Positions 43,869-53,478 of a stretch of DNA of 64,000 bases are shown here, one piece after another (the stretch's first letter is position 1; each line of letters opens with the position of its first letter). A program made the translations under genes and the position numbers. The notes under the pieces are model-generated. The model did not search any database, was not told where the DNA came from, and saw only the letters and a list, made by a program, of their open reading frames with translations. This DNA is from Pseudoalteromonas sp. T1lg23B (GTDB lineage: Bacteria; Pseudomonadota; Gammaproteobacteria; Enterobacterales; Alteromonadaceae). The stretch is from contig NZ_PQBZ01000034.1 of NCBI RefSeq assembly GCF_002964665.1, positions 434,429-498,428 on the forward strand, in the 5' to 3' direction.

Positions 43869-46532
43869 TTAGAACTTGTAGTCAAACTTGAAGTAAGCCT
43901 GACGGCCAAGGGTACTGTGTGTTTTAGCGTCAATACCCATCGCGTCAGAAGGCACAAATGGTGCTTCTTCGTTAAATAGGTTCGCTGCCCCTAACGTCAA
44001 GGTTAAGTCTTTAAAACCAATGTAGCTAACAGTTACGTCATACGTTGTCCAAGAGTCAATCTCGTACTTGTTACCTTCGCTGTCTGCTAAGTCATTGTAT
44101 GAATCAATGAAGTTGATGTTTAACGTTGCTAACCAGTCGTTGTTTGCCCAGTCTACACCCGCCGTCCAACGGAATTGTGGATGCTCATGTTCACCGTTTA
44201 AGTCTTCAACCACAATGCTGGTGTTACCGTCATCATCACTTTCAAAAGACTGCTCTTCAAAGTTCAGAGCATAAGTCAGGTTGTAGGTAAACTTGAACTC
44301 ACCCATGCTTTGTGTGTTCAGCGCATACGCAAGGTTTACGTCAAAACCGTCTGTGTCTCGACCACCAATGTTAACGAATGTATCGTTGATTCTTAAGATA
44401 CGACCCAAAGTGCTACCTTGCATTGGAGCACGAACAACTAAGTTAGGATCGGTACCACAACAATCTACTAGCTTCTGCGCGCCGATTTTCTTGATCAAGT
44501 CGTCTTGATCATAGTTCCAGTAATCTACACCAATACTGAAATCATCCGTCGCCTGCCATACTACACCTAAGTTGTAGTTTTCAGATGTCTCTGGTTGTAG
44601 CTCTTTGTTACCTGCAACCACAGCTGTGTACTCTGTTGGTTCACAGTCAGCCTCAGCGCCCGTTTGACGACAACGCTCTTTATCGATAACAGAAGGTGAC
44701 TCATCAGTACGACCTAAGTGCAGCTGTACAAGTGATGGTGCTCTAAATGCTGTACCCCATGAACCACGTACTACCAATGAATCAATCGGTGCCCAACGGA
44801 ACGCCACTTTCGGGTCTGTTGTTGTACCAAAGTCGCTGTAATCTTCATGACGAACGGCTAATTGTAGTTCTAGTGTATCAAGCACTGGCACACTGAATTC
44901 AGCGAATACCGCGGTGTTATCTCTATCACCGTTTGCTTGAGTCGCTTCTGTACCAAATATTTCACCGCGTAGGTATTGTGAATCAGGGTTATCTTCGATT
45001 TTTTCACGACGTGATTCAAAACCGAATGCCGCAGCAACATAACCCGCACCTAGCTCAAATAATTCACCCGAAATCGTACCATCGACCGATTGCATGGTTG
45101 ATGAGCCATAACGCGTGGTTGTTGTCTCAAAATATGCTAAACCTTCAGCGGTATTTGTACTTGGTTCAAACGGGTTCCATAAACCCATATCAATTGCTTC
45201 TTGCGCTAAACGCTTGTTAGGGAAGCCATCAAAACCTTTTTCAACTGCACTAGAACGGATAGTCGAGTATGCAACTTCCCAATCCCAGTCTTTGTAGTTA
45301 CCACGCGCACCAATCACAGCACGGTAGTACTCAGAATCTACGTCTTTTTTACGGTTACCGATATCAACGGTACGACGACGCATAGAAATATCAACGCCAT
45401 GTAAGAAATGCGAAGGATCATCAGCTAAAGGATGATTAGGGTTATCACCCATCATGGTTAATTCAGTGAAGCTTGGGCTACCCGCACCTTGAATAAAGGT
45501 AGAAGCGTGCTGCGCTGCAAACTCAGCAAAGCCTTCAACGCCGTCAGCCAGTTCTTGTACGCCGTTATAACTAAAGCTAACACGTTCTGTTGATGGGATT
45601 AAAGTCATGTGTGGTGCATAATCGTAACGACAGATATCACCAATAATCATTTCTTCAGGACAGGTATCATTGCCCCATACGTCAGCAAAAATAGTTTGGC
45701 GAATAGGCGTGCCATCATCTGCTGTGCCTGTGACTGGTAATCGAGCCCACTGCTCATCAGTCAGCATACCTCTAACCACTTCCACGCTACCTGGGAAACC
45801 AGATGAGCTCAGTGAGTTGTTACCGCCTCTAAAACGCTGATCCGCAGTAGCGGTATAGTCTCTGTCACCGTAAAAAACGTCACCACGCTTGAAATAATCC
45901 AACGCGAAGTTATGTTGACCTTTATCAGTCGATGAACCCCATAGTAATGTGAAGTTTTGCTCTTCACCACCGCCATCAGCTGTGTCTGATACTTTGCCTG
46001 ATAATTCAAAGCCATCGATATCATTACGTAAAATGATGTTGATAACCCCAGCAACCGCATCTGAACCATAAGTCGCCGACGCACCGTCTTTTAGAATATC
46101 GATACGTTTTACAGAAGAGACTGGGATGGTATTTAAGTCCACGAATGATGTTTCAATGTCTTTTGCAAACGGGCTTACTGCCACGCGGCGACCATTAATT
46201 AAAACGAGCGTTGAAGATGCGCCTAAACCTCTTAGTGCCACACTTGAACCACCGTTCGCCGTATCATCACTTGAGTTACCTTGCGTACTAAATGTACCAG
46301 CGCCTGATACTGGTAACTTTTGCAACGCACCTATTAAGTCTGTTGAACCTGTTGCTGCGAGGTCGCCCGCTGAGATTGATTGAATTGGAGATGGGCCTTC
46401 CATGTCCGTACGTTTAATGTGAGAGCCGGTAACTTCAATGCGCTCAACTTTTTCATCCGCTGCCACTGCCAGTTGTGTTTGGCCTAGTAACATGGCCGCT
46501 GACAATGCACTTAATGTAAATATTGGTTTCAT
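43869..46532 (-). CDS. TonB-dependent receptor
   Basis: An 887-residue outer-membrane active importer. It has a signal peptide (1-24), a TonB-box-like region before VERIEVTGSHIKRTD, and a plug domain (about 45-180) with VALRGLGASSTLVLINGRR, DLNTIPVSSVKRIDILKDGASATYGSDA and AGVINI. A 22-strand barrel ends in RQAYFKFDYKF, with the terminal Phe needed for outer-membrane insertion. The VTGSHIKR plug start is common in the large marine receptor group for carbohydrates, peptides or siderophores. The substrate cannot be decided. It is a single gene with its own terminator and a 378-base upstream region. Confidence 0.92.
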   Translation of the reverse strand: MKPIFTLSALSAAMLLGQTQLAVAADEKVERIEVTGSHIKRTDMEGPSPIQSISAGDLAATGSTDLIGALQKLPVSGAGTFSTQGNSSDDTANGGSSVALRGLGASSTLVLINGRRVAVSPFAKDIETSFVDLNTIPVSSVKRIDILKDGASATYGSDAVAGVINIILRNDIDGFELSGKVSDTADGGGEEQNFTLLWGSSTDKGQHNFALDYFKRGDVFYGDRDYTATADQRFRGGNNSLSSSGFPGSVEVVRGMLTDEQWARLPVTGTADDGTPIRQTIFADVWGNDTCPEEMIIGDICRYDYAPHMTLIPSTERVSFSYNGVQELADGVEGFAEFAAQHASTFIQGAGSPSFTELTMMGDNPNHPLADDPSHFLHGVDISMRRRTVDIGNRKKDVDSEYYRAVIGARGNYKDWDWEVAYSTIRSSAVEKGFDGFPNKRLAQEAIDMGLWNPFEPSTNTAEGLAYFETTTTRYGSSTMQSVDGTISGELFELGAGYVAAAFGFESRREKIEDNPDSQYLRGEIFGTEATQANGDRDNTAVFAEFSVPVLDTLELQLAVRHEDYSDFGTTTDPKVAFRWAPIDSLVVRGSWGTAFRAPSLVQLHLGRTDESPSVIDKERCRQTGAEADCEPTEYTAVVAGNKELQPETSENYNLGVVWQATDDFSIGVDYWNYDQDDLIKKIGAQKLVDCCGTDPNLVVRAPMQGSTLGRILRINDTFVNIGGRDTDGFDVNLAYALNTQSMGEFKFTYNLTYALNFEEQSFESDDDGNTSIVVEDLNGEHEHPQFRWTAGVDWANNDWLATLNINFIDSYNDLADSEGNKYEIDSWTTYDVTVSYIGFKDLTLTLGAANLFNEEAPFVPSDAMGIDAKTHSTLGRQAYFKFDYKF

Positions 46533-46910
46533 TGTTTGCTTTTCCCTGTTGTAGTGTAAGTTATTGTTTTAATTAACCTGCATTGTTCTATCACATATTT
46601 ACGCAGTGTACAATTCGACACTTTTCTAACATTTTTCAACGCATAATTTTTATTTACGCAAGCAAAAGAAAAAATAGAAATTGAAAATCAACAAGTTATT
46701 AACTACATCAAATGCTTTTCTAAAATTTTTTCATACAGACAAATTAACGACCAATATCATTTTTTTTACGACCAAAATGTTACATTTGATGTCTGATGCT
46801 AAAAAATGCACAAAAAGCCAGTGCCATTAAAAAGACACAAACGCTCACTTGTCCCGAACAAGCCACTCCATTATTTACATTTTAAAAACAATAAGGTGGG
46901 TTTTAGTCAA
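46533..46910. other. AT-rich upstream region of the TonB receptor gene
   Basis: These 378 bases separate dnaE2's stop from the receptor start, both on the minus strand. They are AT-rich and should hold the receptor promoter. I see no frame with protein-like features and no strong terminator for dnaE2. Confidence 0.5.
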
Positions 46911-49900
46911 CTAATGAAATTGTCTAGATTCACTTTTCAAAGCCTGTAATAGATCACTGCGATCGATCAATCTACCAGCGATGATGTGAGTGACTCCAGC
47001 GCTGCGTTCTAACACCCCTTTAACCTCTAATATTTTTGCGCTCAAATATGCCTGTTTCTGTGCCCGTGCTGTTGCTGACCACACCACCACATTGATATTG
47101 CCTGTATCATCCTCTAAGGTAAAAAATGTGACTCCAGCAGCAGTGCCTGGCGCTTGTTTACCCGTTACCAAACCAATCACAGTAACAAGTTGTTGGTCCG
47201 CTATCTCGCCAAGCTGGGCCATACGCGTAAATCGCTCTAAGCGTCCTGCTTCATCCAATAGCGTAACTGGGTGTTTATGTAGTGTCAGGCCCATAACTGC
47301 ATAATCCTCAAGCACGTTATCTAGTTCACTGCCCTCACCTAACGGCGCTAAAGTTGGCGTGTCAGAGATGTCGCTATTAGCAAATAAAGGTAAGTCCATA
47401 TCCTTGTCCATCAACTGCCATCGTGCGCTGTAGCGACCACCAGCAAAACATGCCAAAGCGTTTCCTGAAGCAAGTAACTCCATGCTGGATGATTTTACCC
47501 CTGCCTTGCTTAATTGCTGGATATTTTGATACCCCCCTTCAGGGCGATGTGCTAGCAGCGTTTTAATCGCATCTGCTTTTAGTCCTTTTATCATTCTCAA
47601 ACCCAAGCGAATCGCAAAACTGTGTTTTGCTTTTACCACTTCATGATCTCGATTTGAGGCATTCACACAGACAGGTAAAATGGTAATTCCATGACGTTGT
47701 GCATCCTGACATAGCTGCGAGGCACTATAAAAGCCCATGGGTAGGCTATTTAACAAGGCTGTGTAGAAAAAAGCCGGAAAGTAATATTTCAGCCAAGCCG
47801 AACTATAAGCCAATACAGCAAAAGAAGCAGAATGACTCTCTGGAAAGCCATATTCTCCAAAACCACAGATCTGAGCAAAGATCTGCTCTGCGTAGCCTCT
47901 TGAGTACCCTCTTTGTTGCATACCGTTTAGTAACTTATCTTTAAATTGCCAAAGCTCGCCGGTTTTTTTCCACGATGCCATAGCACGGCGTAGCTGATCT
48001 GCCTCGCCACCGCTAAACCCTGCAGCAACCATCGCCAGTTTAATTACCTGTTCTTGAAATATCGGCACTCCCAAAGTACGAGACAGCACAGACTTTACAT
48101 CATCGGATGGATAGCTCACCGGCTGCTTACCTGCGCGACGCTGCAAAAATGGGTGTACCATTTTGCCTTGAATTGGGCCCGGTCGCACAATGGCGATTTG
48201 AATAACTAAGTCGTAGTAACACGCTGGTTTTAATCTCGGTAACATACTCATTTGTGCACGAGATTCTATTTGAAAAACACCCACGGTATCCGCATGTTGC
48301 AACATACCATAAACTTGTGGGTCATCCCCTAAACGCGTGATATCCGCAATGTTCCAGCCATAACCAAAATGCTGCGCAATAGAGTCAAAAGACTTTCTAA
48401 TTGCACTCAACATACCCAGCGCCAAAATATCAACTTTCAGTAACGACAAACTCTCAAGGTCGTCTTTATCCCATTGGATCACTGTACGAGCTTCCATGGC
48501 TGCGTTTTCAATAGGCACCAGCTCATACAAAGGCCCTGATGAAATAACAAACCCACCTACATGTTGAGAAAGGTGCCGAGGAAACCCCAAAATCTCATCC
48601 ACCAGCTCAATAAAAAGCTGCCCCTGATAGGAATTAGCATCCAATCCCAGCTCACTCAATTGTGATTGCCAAGATACAAGCTTATCTCGACGATTAACCT
48701 GCTTAATAAAGTAATCTAGCTGTGTACTGTCCATCGCCAGTGCTTTACCCACGTCCCGCACCGCGCTTTTAAAACGATAGGTGATCACTGTTGCTGCAAG
48801 TGCAGCCCGTTCTCGACCGTACTTTTGGTAGATATATTGGATCACTTCTTCGCGGCGATGGTGCTCAAAATCAACGTCAATATCCGGCGGCTCATTACGC
48901 TCTTGACTGATAAAACGCTCAAATAGCACCGAGATCTGTCGAGGATCAACGGCGGTAATTTGCAAGCAGTAACACACCACTGAATTGGCCGCAGAGCCTC
49001 GGCCTTGATATAAAATGCCCTGTCGCTTGGCGAACATAACCACATCATGAATTGTTAAAAAGAAATAGGGATAATTCAGCTGCTCTATCAGCGACAGTTC
49101 CTTTTCTATCAGCGCAGCAATGTCATCGGGTACACCATCTGGAAAGCGAAGTTGCTTACCTTCATTCACCAAATAGCGTAAATAGCTCATTGCACTGTGA
49201 CTCTGTGGGACTAATTCACTGGGGTATTCATAGCGCAGACTTCCTAAATCAAAAGTGCACTGCGCGGCAATATCACAAGCGGTGTCTAACCACTGACGAG
49301 TAAACAATTTGCTCAGTTTAACTTTACTGCGCAACGCACGCTCGGTATTTGATAGCAGCCTCTGTCCTAATTCATTCACAGCGCAGTTATGTCGGATCGC
49401 TGTGAGTGTATGTTGCAGCTTTTGTCGCTCACCAACGTGCATCAATACCCCACCACAGGCTGTAACTGTCAGCGAGTATTGCTTTGCAAGTTGCAAACAG
49501 TGATTAATATACGCTTTATCAAGATGGTTAAGATGCCGCTGCACACCCAGCCATACCCGTCCTTGATGATATTGCTTAAGCCAAGCAGCCCAATGAGCGT
49601 CTTGTTCATCATAAGCTGGAAGCCAAATAATAAAACACTGCTTTACAGACAAAATATCCCATAGTTCCAATGTATAGCTGCCCTTATCACAGCGCTTTCT
49701 CGCATTACTGATCACGCGACATAGCTCCGCATAGGCCTGACGGTTAGGACTGAGTAAAACAAACTGTAGCGATTGATATTTGAAAAAGCTGCCAACTATC
49801 AGCTTAATGGATAGCTTGTTATCTTTTATGGCTCGGTATGCGCGTACTACTCCAGCGACAGAACACTCGTCACAAATCGCCAGCGCATCATAGGCCAAAA

Positions 49901-49988
49901 AGTCAGCTTGTTTGATGAGTTCTTCTGGGTGAGAAGCGCCTTGTAAAAAAGAAAAGTTACTTTGGCAAAATAATTCGGCATAGCGCAT
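46911..49988 (-). CDS. dnaE2: Error-prone DNA polymerase III alpha subunit DnaE2 (ImuC)
   Basis: This is the catalytic polymerase of the ImuA-ImuB-DnaE2 mutasome, which copies damaged DNA during the SOS response. The 1025-residue protein starts MRYAELFCQSNFSFLQGASHPEEL, the PHP domain typical of DnaE2. The polymerase acidic motif PDIDVDFEHHRREEV and the surrounding YQGRGSAANSVVCY are present, as is a C-terminal OB domain (VTVIGLVTGKQAPGTA). I place the start at the ATG at 49988. The frame is open for 55 codons upstream, but that stretch contains a LexA box and is not protein-like. Normally the gene follows imuB directly. Here imuB ends at 58818, with 8.8 kb between. Confidence 0.94.
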   Translation of the reverse strand: MRYAELFCQSNFSFLQGASHPEELIKQADFLAYDALAICDECSVAGVVRAYRAIKDNKLSIKLIVGSFFKYQSLQFVLLSPNRQAYAELCRVISNARKRCDKGSYTLELWDILSVKQCFIIWLPAYDEQDAHWAAWLKQYHQGRVWLGVQRHLNHLDKAYINHCLQLAKQYSLTVTACGGVLMHVGERQKLQHTLTAIRHNCAVNELGQRLLSNTERALRSKVKLSKLFTRQWLDTACDIAAQCTFDLGSLRYEYPSELVPQSHSAMSYLRYLVNEGKQLRFPDGVPDDIAALIEKELSLIEQLNYPYFFLTIHDVVMFAKRQGILYQGRGSAANSVVCYCLQITAVDPRQISVLFERFISQERNEPPDIDVDFEHHRREEVIQYIYQKYGRERAALAATVITYRFKSAVRDVGKALAMDSTQLDYFIKQVNRRDKLVSWQSQLSELGLDANSYQGQLFIELVDEILGFPRHLSQHVGGFVISSGPLYELVPIENAAMEARTVIQWDKDDLESLSLLKVDILALGMLSAIRKSFDSIAQHFGYGWNIADITRLGDDPQVYGMLQHADTVGVFQIESRAQMSMLPRLKPACYYDLVIQIAIVRPGPIQGKMVHPFLQRRAGKQPVSYPSDDVKSVLSRTLGVPIFQEQVIKLAMVAAGFSGGEADQLRRAMASWKKTGELWQFKDKLLNGMQQRGYSRGYAEQIFAQICGFGEYGFPESHSASFAVLAYSSAWLKYYFPAFFYTALLNSLPMGFYSASQLCQDAQRHGITILPVCVNASNRDHEVVKAKHSFAIRLGLRMIKGLKADAIKTLLAHRPEGGYQNIQQLSKAGVKSSSMELLASGNALACFAGGRYSARWQLMDKDMDLPLFANSDISDTPTLAPLGEGSELDNVLEDYAVMGLTLHKHPVTLLDEAGRLERFTRMAQLGEIADQQLVTVIGLVTGKQAPGTAAGVTFFTLEDDTGNINVVVWSATARAQKQAYLSAKILEVKGVLERSAGVTHIIAGRLIDRSDLLQALKSESRQFH

Positions 49989-50006
49989 AGATGAACAAAA
50001 TAAAAA

Positions 50007-50026
50007 TACTGTACATAAATACAGTA
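50007..50026. promoter_or_regulatory. LexA (SOS) box upstream of dnaE2
   Basis: TACTGTACATAAATACAGTA matches the E. coli consensus TACTGTATATATATACAGTA at 18 of 20 positions, with both CTGT/ACAG half-sites intact. It is 18 bases ahead of the dnaE2 ATG, so dnaE2 has its own SOS promoter. Confidence 0.92.
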
Positions 50027-50220
50027 TTCGGTATTTTGCGGTAAATATCAATGATCCATTGACAAGTACACTGAGCCCTAAATGACCATAGCTAAAACCA
50101 CAGAAAAAATTATTAAATATTTCTGATTTAAAAACAAAGTCATTGCACAGCATTTTTTTTTATGACAACGTGCAGTCGCACAATGCAATTAGATTAATAA
50201 CAATCAACAGAGTAGTAGTT

Positions 50221-52749
50221 ATGACAGGACCTATTAAACTTTCTCCGGTGGCGCTCGCGTTATTTGCAAGCACCTGCGCAATGGCCCAACAGGCCAATGA
50301 CGAAAAAATTGAAACCATCTCCGTGCTTGGTTCCAAAGTGTCAAACCGTACCGCCACAGAATCAACCTCCCCAATCGATATTTTAGATACGAAGCAGCTC
50401 AACAAGGGCGGCTTTACTGAACTGGGCCAGAGCTTACAATCCATTGCCCCGTCGTTTAATTTTAGCCGAACTCAAGTCTCTGACGGCTCAGATTTATTTC
50501 GCCCTGCAACACTCAGAGGCCTACAACCTGATCAAACATTGGTATTGATCAATGGTAAACGCAGACATACGCAGGCTATATTTGGCCTTTCTGGCACGGT
50601 CGGTGCTGGTGCTGCGGGTACGGATATGAACTCAATTCCATTAATGGCACTAAAGAATGTTGAAATTTTAAGAGACGGTGCTGCCGCTCGTTACGGCTCA
50701 GATGCAATTGCGGGCGTTATCAACTTATCACTGAATGACAGTACTGGCGTTACCACTGGCTTTTTCCAAGCTGGCGCAACTGGCGAAGGAGATGGCGATA
50801 CTTACTCTTTCGGTCTTAACCGTGGTTTTGACTTGGGTAACGAAGGCGGATTTATTAACTTCTCATTAGAGTACCGTGACGGAGATGGTACCAACCGAGC
50901 CGAACGTGACACAGGCGGATCATCAACGATAGCCCCAGGTGAACTATCAGATGAAGTACGTTGGCGTCAGGGTAACTCAGACACCGAATTTGTTTCTGTG
51001 TTCTATAACGCCGCATTGCCTGTTGGCAACAAAGAGCTTTACTCTTTCGCGGGGTTCTCAAACCGCACCGCTTTTGGTAACGGCTTCTATCGCGATTTTA
51101 ATCGTGCTGAAAGAAACGTCCCACAGGTTTATCCGGACGGTTTCCTGCCTAGGATCGACAATGAAGCACAAGATATTTCTTTTGCGGTAGGTTTCAAAGG
51201 TGAGCTAAGCCCAGATTGGAACTTTGACTTATCGACCGTATACGGTGAAAACCAATATGATTACTCATCGTCAAACACCATCAATGCTTCTTACGCTGCA
51301 CAGTACTTAGCAGAAAATCCTAATGCATCGGCGCAAGATATTGCCGACAACGCAGGTCCAACAGGCGGTTACTCAGGTGGTTTTAGATTTGACCAATGGA
51401 CAACAAATTTAGACATCAATGGTATTATTGATGTCTCTGGCGCAGAGCCGATTTACCTGTCGATTGGTGCTGAGTACCGCAAAGAAAACTACCAAATTGT
51501 ACCCGGTGAAGTGGCATCTTATGCCTGTGGTATTGCCAATGCCGACCGCTCATTCCCATCGGTTATCGACCCTGAGGTATTTGCTGATTGTGGTTTTCAA
51601 GCCTATCAAGGGCTTAGACCAGATGCTGCCAATAAAGCGGACCGTTCAAGCTATGCTCTCTACGTTGAAGCTGAGACTCTGCTAAATGAAGACTGGTTGG
51701 TGAGTGCGGCACTACGTTATGAAGACGTATCAAACTCAAATGACGATACCATCTGGAAACTCGCAACTCGCTATGAAGTAACCGAAGACTTTGCTGTACG
51801 CGCCGCGGCATCTACTGGATTCAGAGCCCCGTCTCTTCAACAATCTGGGTATACGGCTTTTACCACCACATTGGGTGGTGATGGCTCACTGGCAACCTCT
51901 TATACAGCAACAGCAGGTTCGCCGTTCCCAGCTGCACTTGGCGTCGATGGCTTAAAACTAGAATCATCAGATAACTACAACTTGGGCTTTGCGTGGGATG
52001 CGAGCAGTGATTTATCAATCACCTTAGATTTCTATCAAATCAAAATCTATGACCGTATCAATCTAGGTAGCTTCATTGGTGTTGATAGCGATGAGTTACA
52101 AAACTTCCCAGTGGCTAATACTGCATTGGCGGCGACAGGTGCTGTACAAGGTAACTTTTTCTCTAACTCGCTAGACTCAACAACCAAGGGCGTGGATTTT
52201 ATTGCCTCTTACAGCCTTGAGTTGGCTGGGGGAGATTTAGACATCGCCTTTGCTGCAAACAAGAATAAGACAACAATCGATCGTGTTAATTCGCCAGCAG
52301 GGATCCCTGAGACTATCGCATTAGATGAACAGCGTCGTTCATTCTTAACGCATGGACAACCACAAGAGCGTGCTACCTTAACTTTTGATTATCAAAAGGA
52401 TAAATGGAGTTCTTTAGTAAGATTCAACTACTTTGGCGAAACCGAAGTCAGCTACTTTGCTGGCAAACACATCGCGCTGCCTGATTTCTTATCACCTACC
52501 AACGACTGGCAAGACACCAGTGTGGTTGAATCAGCAGTGCTGGTTGATGTGAATGTAGGCTATCAGCTGAACGACAACATTAACCTGTCGATGGGTATTG
52601 ATAACCTCTTTGACGAAACACCAGATGAACTGGGTGAAGACGAAGTGCTTAACTTTATCACCAATGGCGCCATGCGCTATCCCCTGCGCGCATTGCCATA
52701 TGGCTTTGACGGTATGACCTACTACGCGAAGGTGAATTTTAGTTTTTAA
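50221..52749 (+). CDS. TonB-dependent receptor (island copy)
   Basis: An 842-residue outer-membrane receptor. A signal peptide ends at about residue 23 (ALALFASTCAMAQQ). The plug carries ETISVLGSKVSNRTATESTSPIDILD, ATLRGLQPDQTLVLINGKRRH, MNSIPLMALKNVEILRDGAAARYGSDA and AGVINL, and the barrel ends YYAKVNFSF. The ATG at 50221 is chosen because the longer frame adds 26 residues without signal character. It is divergent from dnaE2 and precedes the RiPP cluster on the same strand, separated by a terminator-like hairpin and 315 bases. It may import something related to the peptide product, but this is only an inference from position. Confidence 0.9.
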   Translation: MTGPIKLSPVALALFASTCAMAQQANDEKIETISVLGSKVSNRTATESTSPIDILDTKQLNKGGFTELGQSLQSIAPSFNFSRTQVSDGSDLFRPATLRGLQPDQTLVLINGKRRHTQAIFGLSGTVGAGAAGTDMNSIPLMALKNVEILRDGAAARYGSDAIAGVINLSLNDSTGVTTGFFQAGATGEGDGDTYSFGLNRGFDLGNEGGFINFSLEYRDGDGTNRAERDTGGSSTIAPGELSDEVRWRQGNSDTEFVSVFYNAALPVGNKELYSFAGFSNRTAFGNGFYRDFNRAERNVPQVYPDGFLPRIDNEAQDISFAVGFKGELSPDWNFDLSTVYGENQYDYSSSNTINASYAAQYLAENPNASAQDIADNAGPTGGYSGGFRFDQWTTNLDINGIIDVSGAEPIYLSIGAEYRKENYQIVPGEVASYACGIANADRSFPSVIDPEVFADCGFQAYQGLRPDAANKADRSSYALYVEAETLLNEDWLVSAALRYEDVSNSNDDTIWKLATRYEVTEDFAVRAAASTGFRAPSLQQSGYTAFTTTLGGDGSLATSYTATAGSPFPAALGVDGLKLESSDNYNLGFAWDASSDLSITLDFYQIKIYDRINLGSFIGVDSDELQNFPVANTALAATGAVQGNFFSNSLDSTTKGVDFIASYSLELAGGDLDIAFAANKNKTTIDRVNSPAGIPETIALDEQRRSFLTHGQPQERATLTFDYQKDKWSSLVRFNYFGETEVSYFAGKHIALPDFLSPTNDWQDTSVVESAVLVDVNVGYQLNDNINLSMGIDNLFDETPDELGEDEVLNFITNGAMRYPLRALPYGFDGMTYYAKVNFSF

Positions 52750-52757
52750 CTCACTTT

Positions 52758-52786
52758 GCAGCGGCGGTGTATACCGCTGCTGCTTT
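52758..52786 (+). terminator. Terminator-like hairpin after the island TonB receptor
   Basis: GCAGCGGCGGT pairs with ACCGCTGCTGC (11 bp, one G-T) around GTAT, followed by only TTT. It lies nine bases after the stop. It probably ends most receptor transcription before the RiPP genes. Confidence 0.65.
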
Positions 52787-53100
52787 AACCCCTTTATTGG
52801 AACTAGCTGCAAAGTGCATACTCCACCAGCTATTAAAGTGCATTCAACCAAGTTCAAATCGATGTTATCTTCTCTGTTCACCAACAAATCCCTACAATAT
52901 TAATGTGAAATTTAAATTACCAATTTGTTGACTAAAGGTTAACTTGATACTTAAATTGATCTTAAAGCACGGCGCTGCGCTTTCAGACACTAAATAGCTG
53001 TATCGTGTTTATCTTTTCAACTAGATAATCACCTACTCTAGCTTTGCGACAAGCAAAGAGTGTCATTTCAACCATATTAGTTTTAATAAGGAATATTAAG
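52787..53100 (+). other. Leader region of the RiPP operon
   Basis: No gene is seen. It holds the likely RiPP promoter (see 52928-52956) and a long untranslated leader. A small hairpin CTTTGC/GCAAAG lies about 45-60 bases before the precursor start, and AAGG about 10 bases before its ATG acts as the ribosome binding site. Confidence 0.5.
52928..52956 (+). promoter_or_regulatory. Candidate sigma-70 promoter of the RiPP operon
   Basis: TTGACT (52928-52933), a 17-base spacer and TTAAAT (52951-52956) are the best match in the gap. It would give a leader of about 135 bases before the precursor gene. Other weak matches overlap. Confidence 0.35.
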
Positions 53101-53262
53101 ATGACAGAGAAAACCACGCCCACTACTTTTGAACCCATTGATTCTGAAGAGCTCCTAGCTCAAGTATCAGGTGGCAATTTAGCGCCTTTAAATACAGCAA
53201 CATTAACAGATAGTTGTGATAAGAGTGTCTGCGATACCGAATGGGATAACGGACACCTGTAG
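53101..53262 (+). CDS. RiPP precursor peptide with GG-type leader (putative graspetide / grasp-with-spasm substrate)
   Basis: A 53-residue peptide. The acidic leader (1-25) ends in SEELLAQVSGG, the double-glycine form used in many ribosomal natural-product precursors. The 28-residue core (26-53) is rich in Thr/Ser (T32, T34, T36, S38, S42, T46), has acidic residues D37, D40, D45, E47 and D49, and contains two Cys (C39, C44). Side-chain hydroxyls and carboxylates are what ATP-grasp graspetide ligases join as esters or amides. The gene is followed by an ATP-grasp ligase and a SPASM protein. The start ATG has AAGG about ten bases upstream. The identity as precursor is inferred from leader form, size and neighbours. 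The modification pattern is unknown. Confidence 0.8.
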   Translation: MTEKTTPTTFEPIDSEELLAQVSGGNLAPLNTATLTDSCDKSVCDTEWDNGHL

Positions 53263-53288
53263 GTGATTAGTTAATTCAAACACCCTAT

Positions 53289-53341
53289 AGAATGGGATTG
53301 TAAGATAAAGCACACGGTTTAGTGTCATACGATTCCATTCT
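53289..53341 (+). promoter_or_regulatory. Long hairpin between precursor and ATP-grasp genes
   Basis: AGAATGGGATTGTA (53289-53302) pairs with TACGATTCCATTCT (53328-53341), 14 bp with two G-T pairs, around a 25-base loop. Its place just after the precursor gene suggests partial termination or transcript stabilisation, so that more precursor than enzyme is made. Confidence 0.6.
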
Positions 53342-53388
53342 TATTCTAGGCTTAACAACCGAAAATTTTCATAAGTAAGCCGACTCCC

Positions 53389-53478
53389 ATGCCAGTAGTA
53401 TTTATCGTACTGCTTTTGATACTGATAATGAGCATAACACGCTATGATCTTGATTCTTTCACAGCTTATCGAACCTAA
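53389..53478 (+). CDS. Possible 29-residue hydrophobic peptide overlapping the ATP-grasp start
   Basis: The frame ATG (53389) to TAA (53478) encodes MPVVFIVLLLILIMSITRYD followed by nine polar residues, a likely single membrane helix. It overlaps the first 35 bases of the ATP-grasp gene in another frame. The Shine-Dalgarno is weak (AAG about 15 bases upstream). It could be a coupling or leader peptide or mere chance. Confidence 0.2.
   Translation: MPVVFIVLLLILIMSITRYDLDSFTAYRT

Noticed and set aside
49989..50153. 55-codon N-terminal extension of dnaE2
   Set aside because: It contains the LexA box and is not conserved-looking. DnaE2 proteins begin at the YAELFCQSNFSFL segment.
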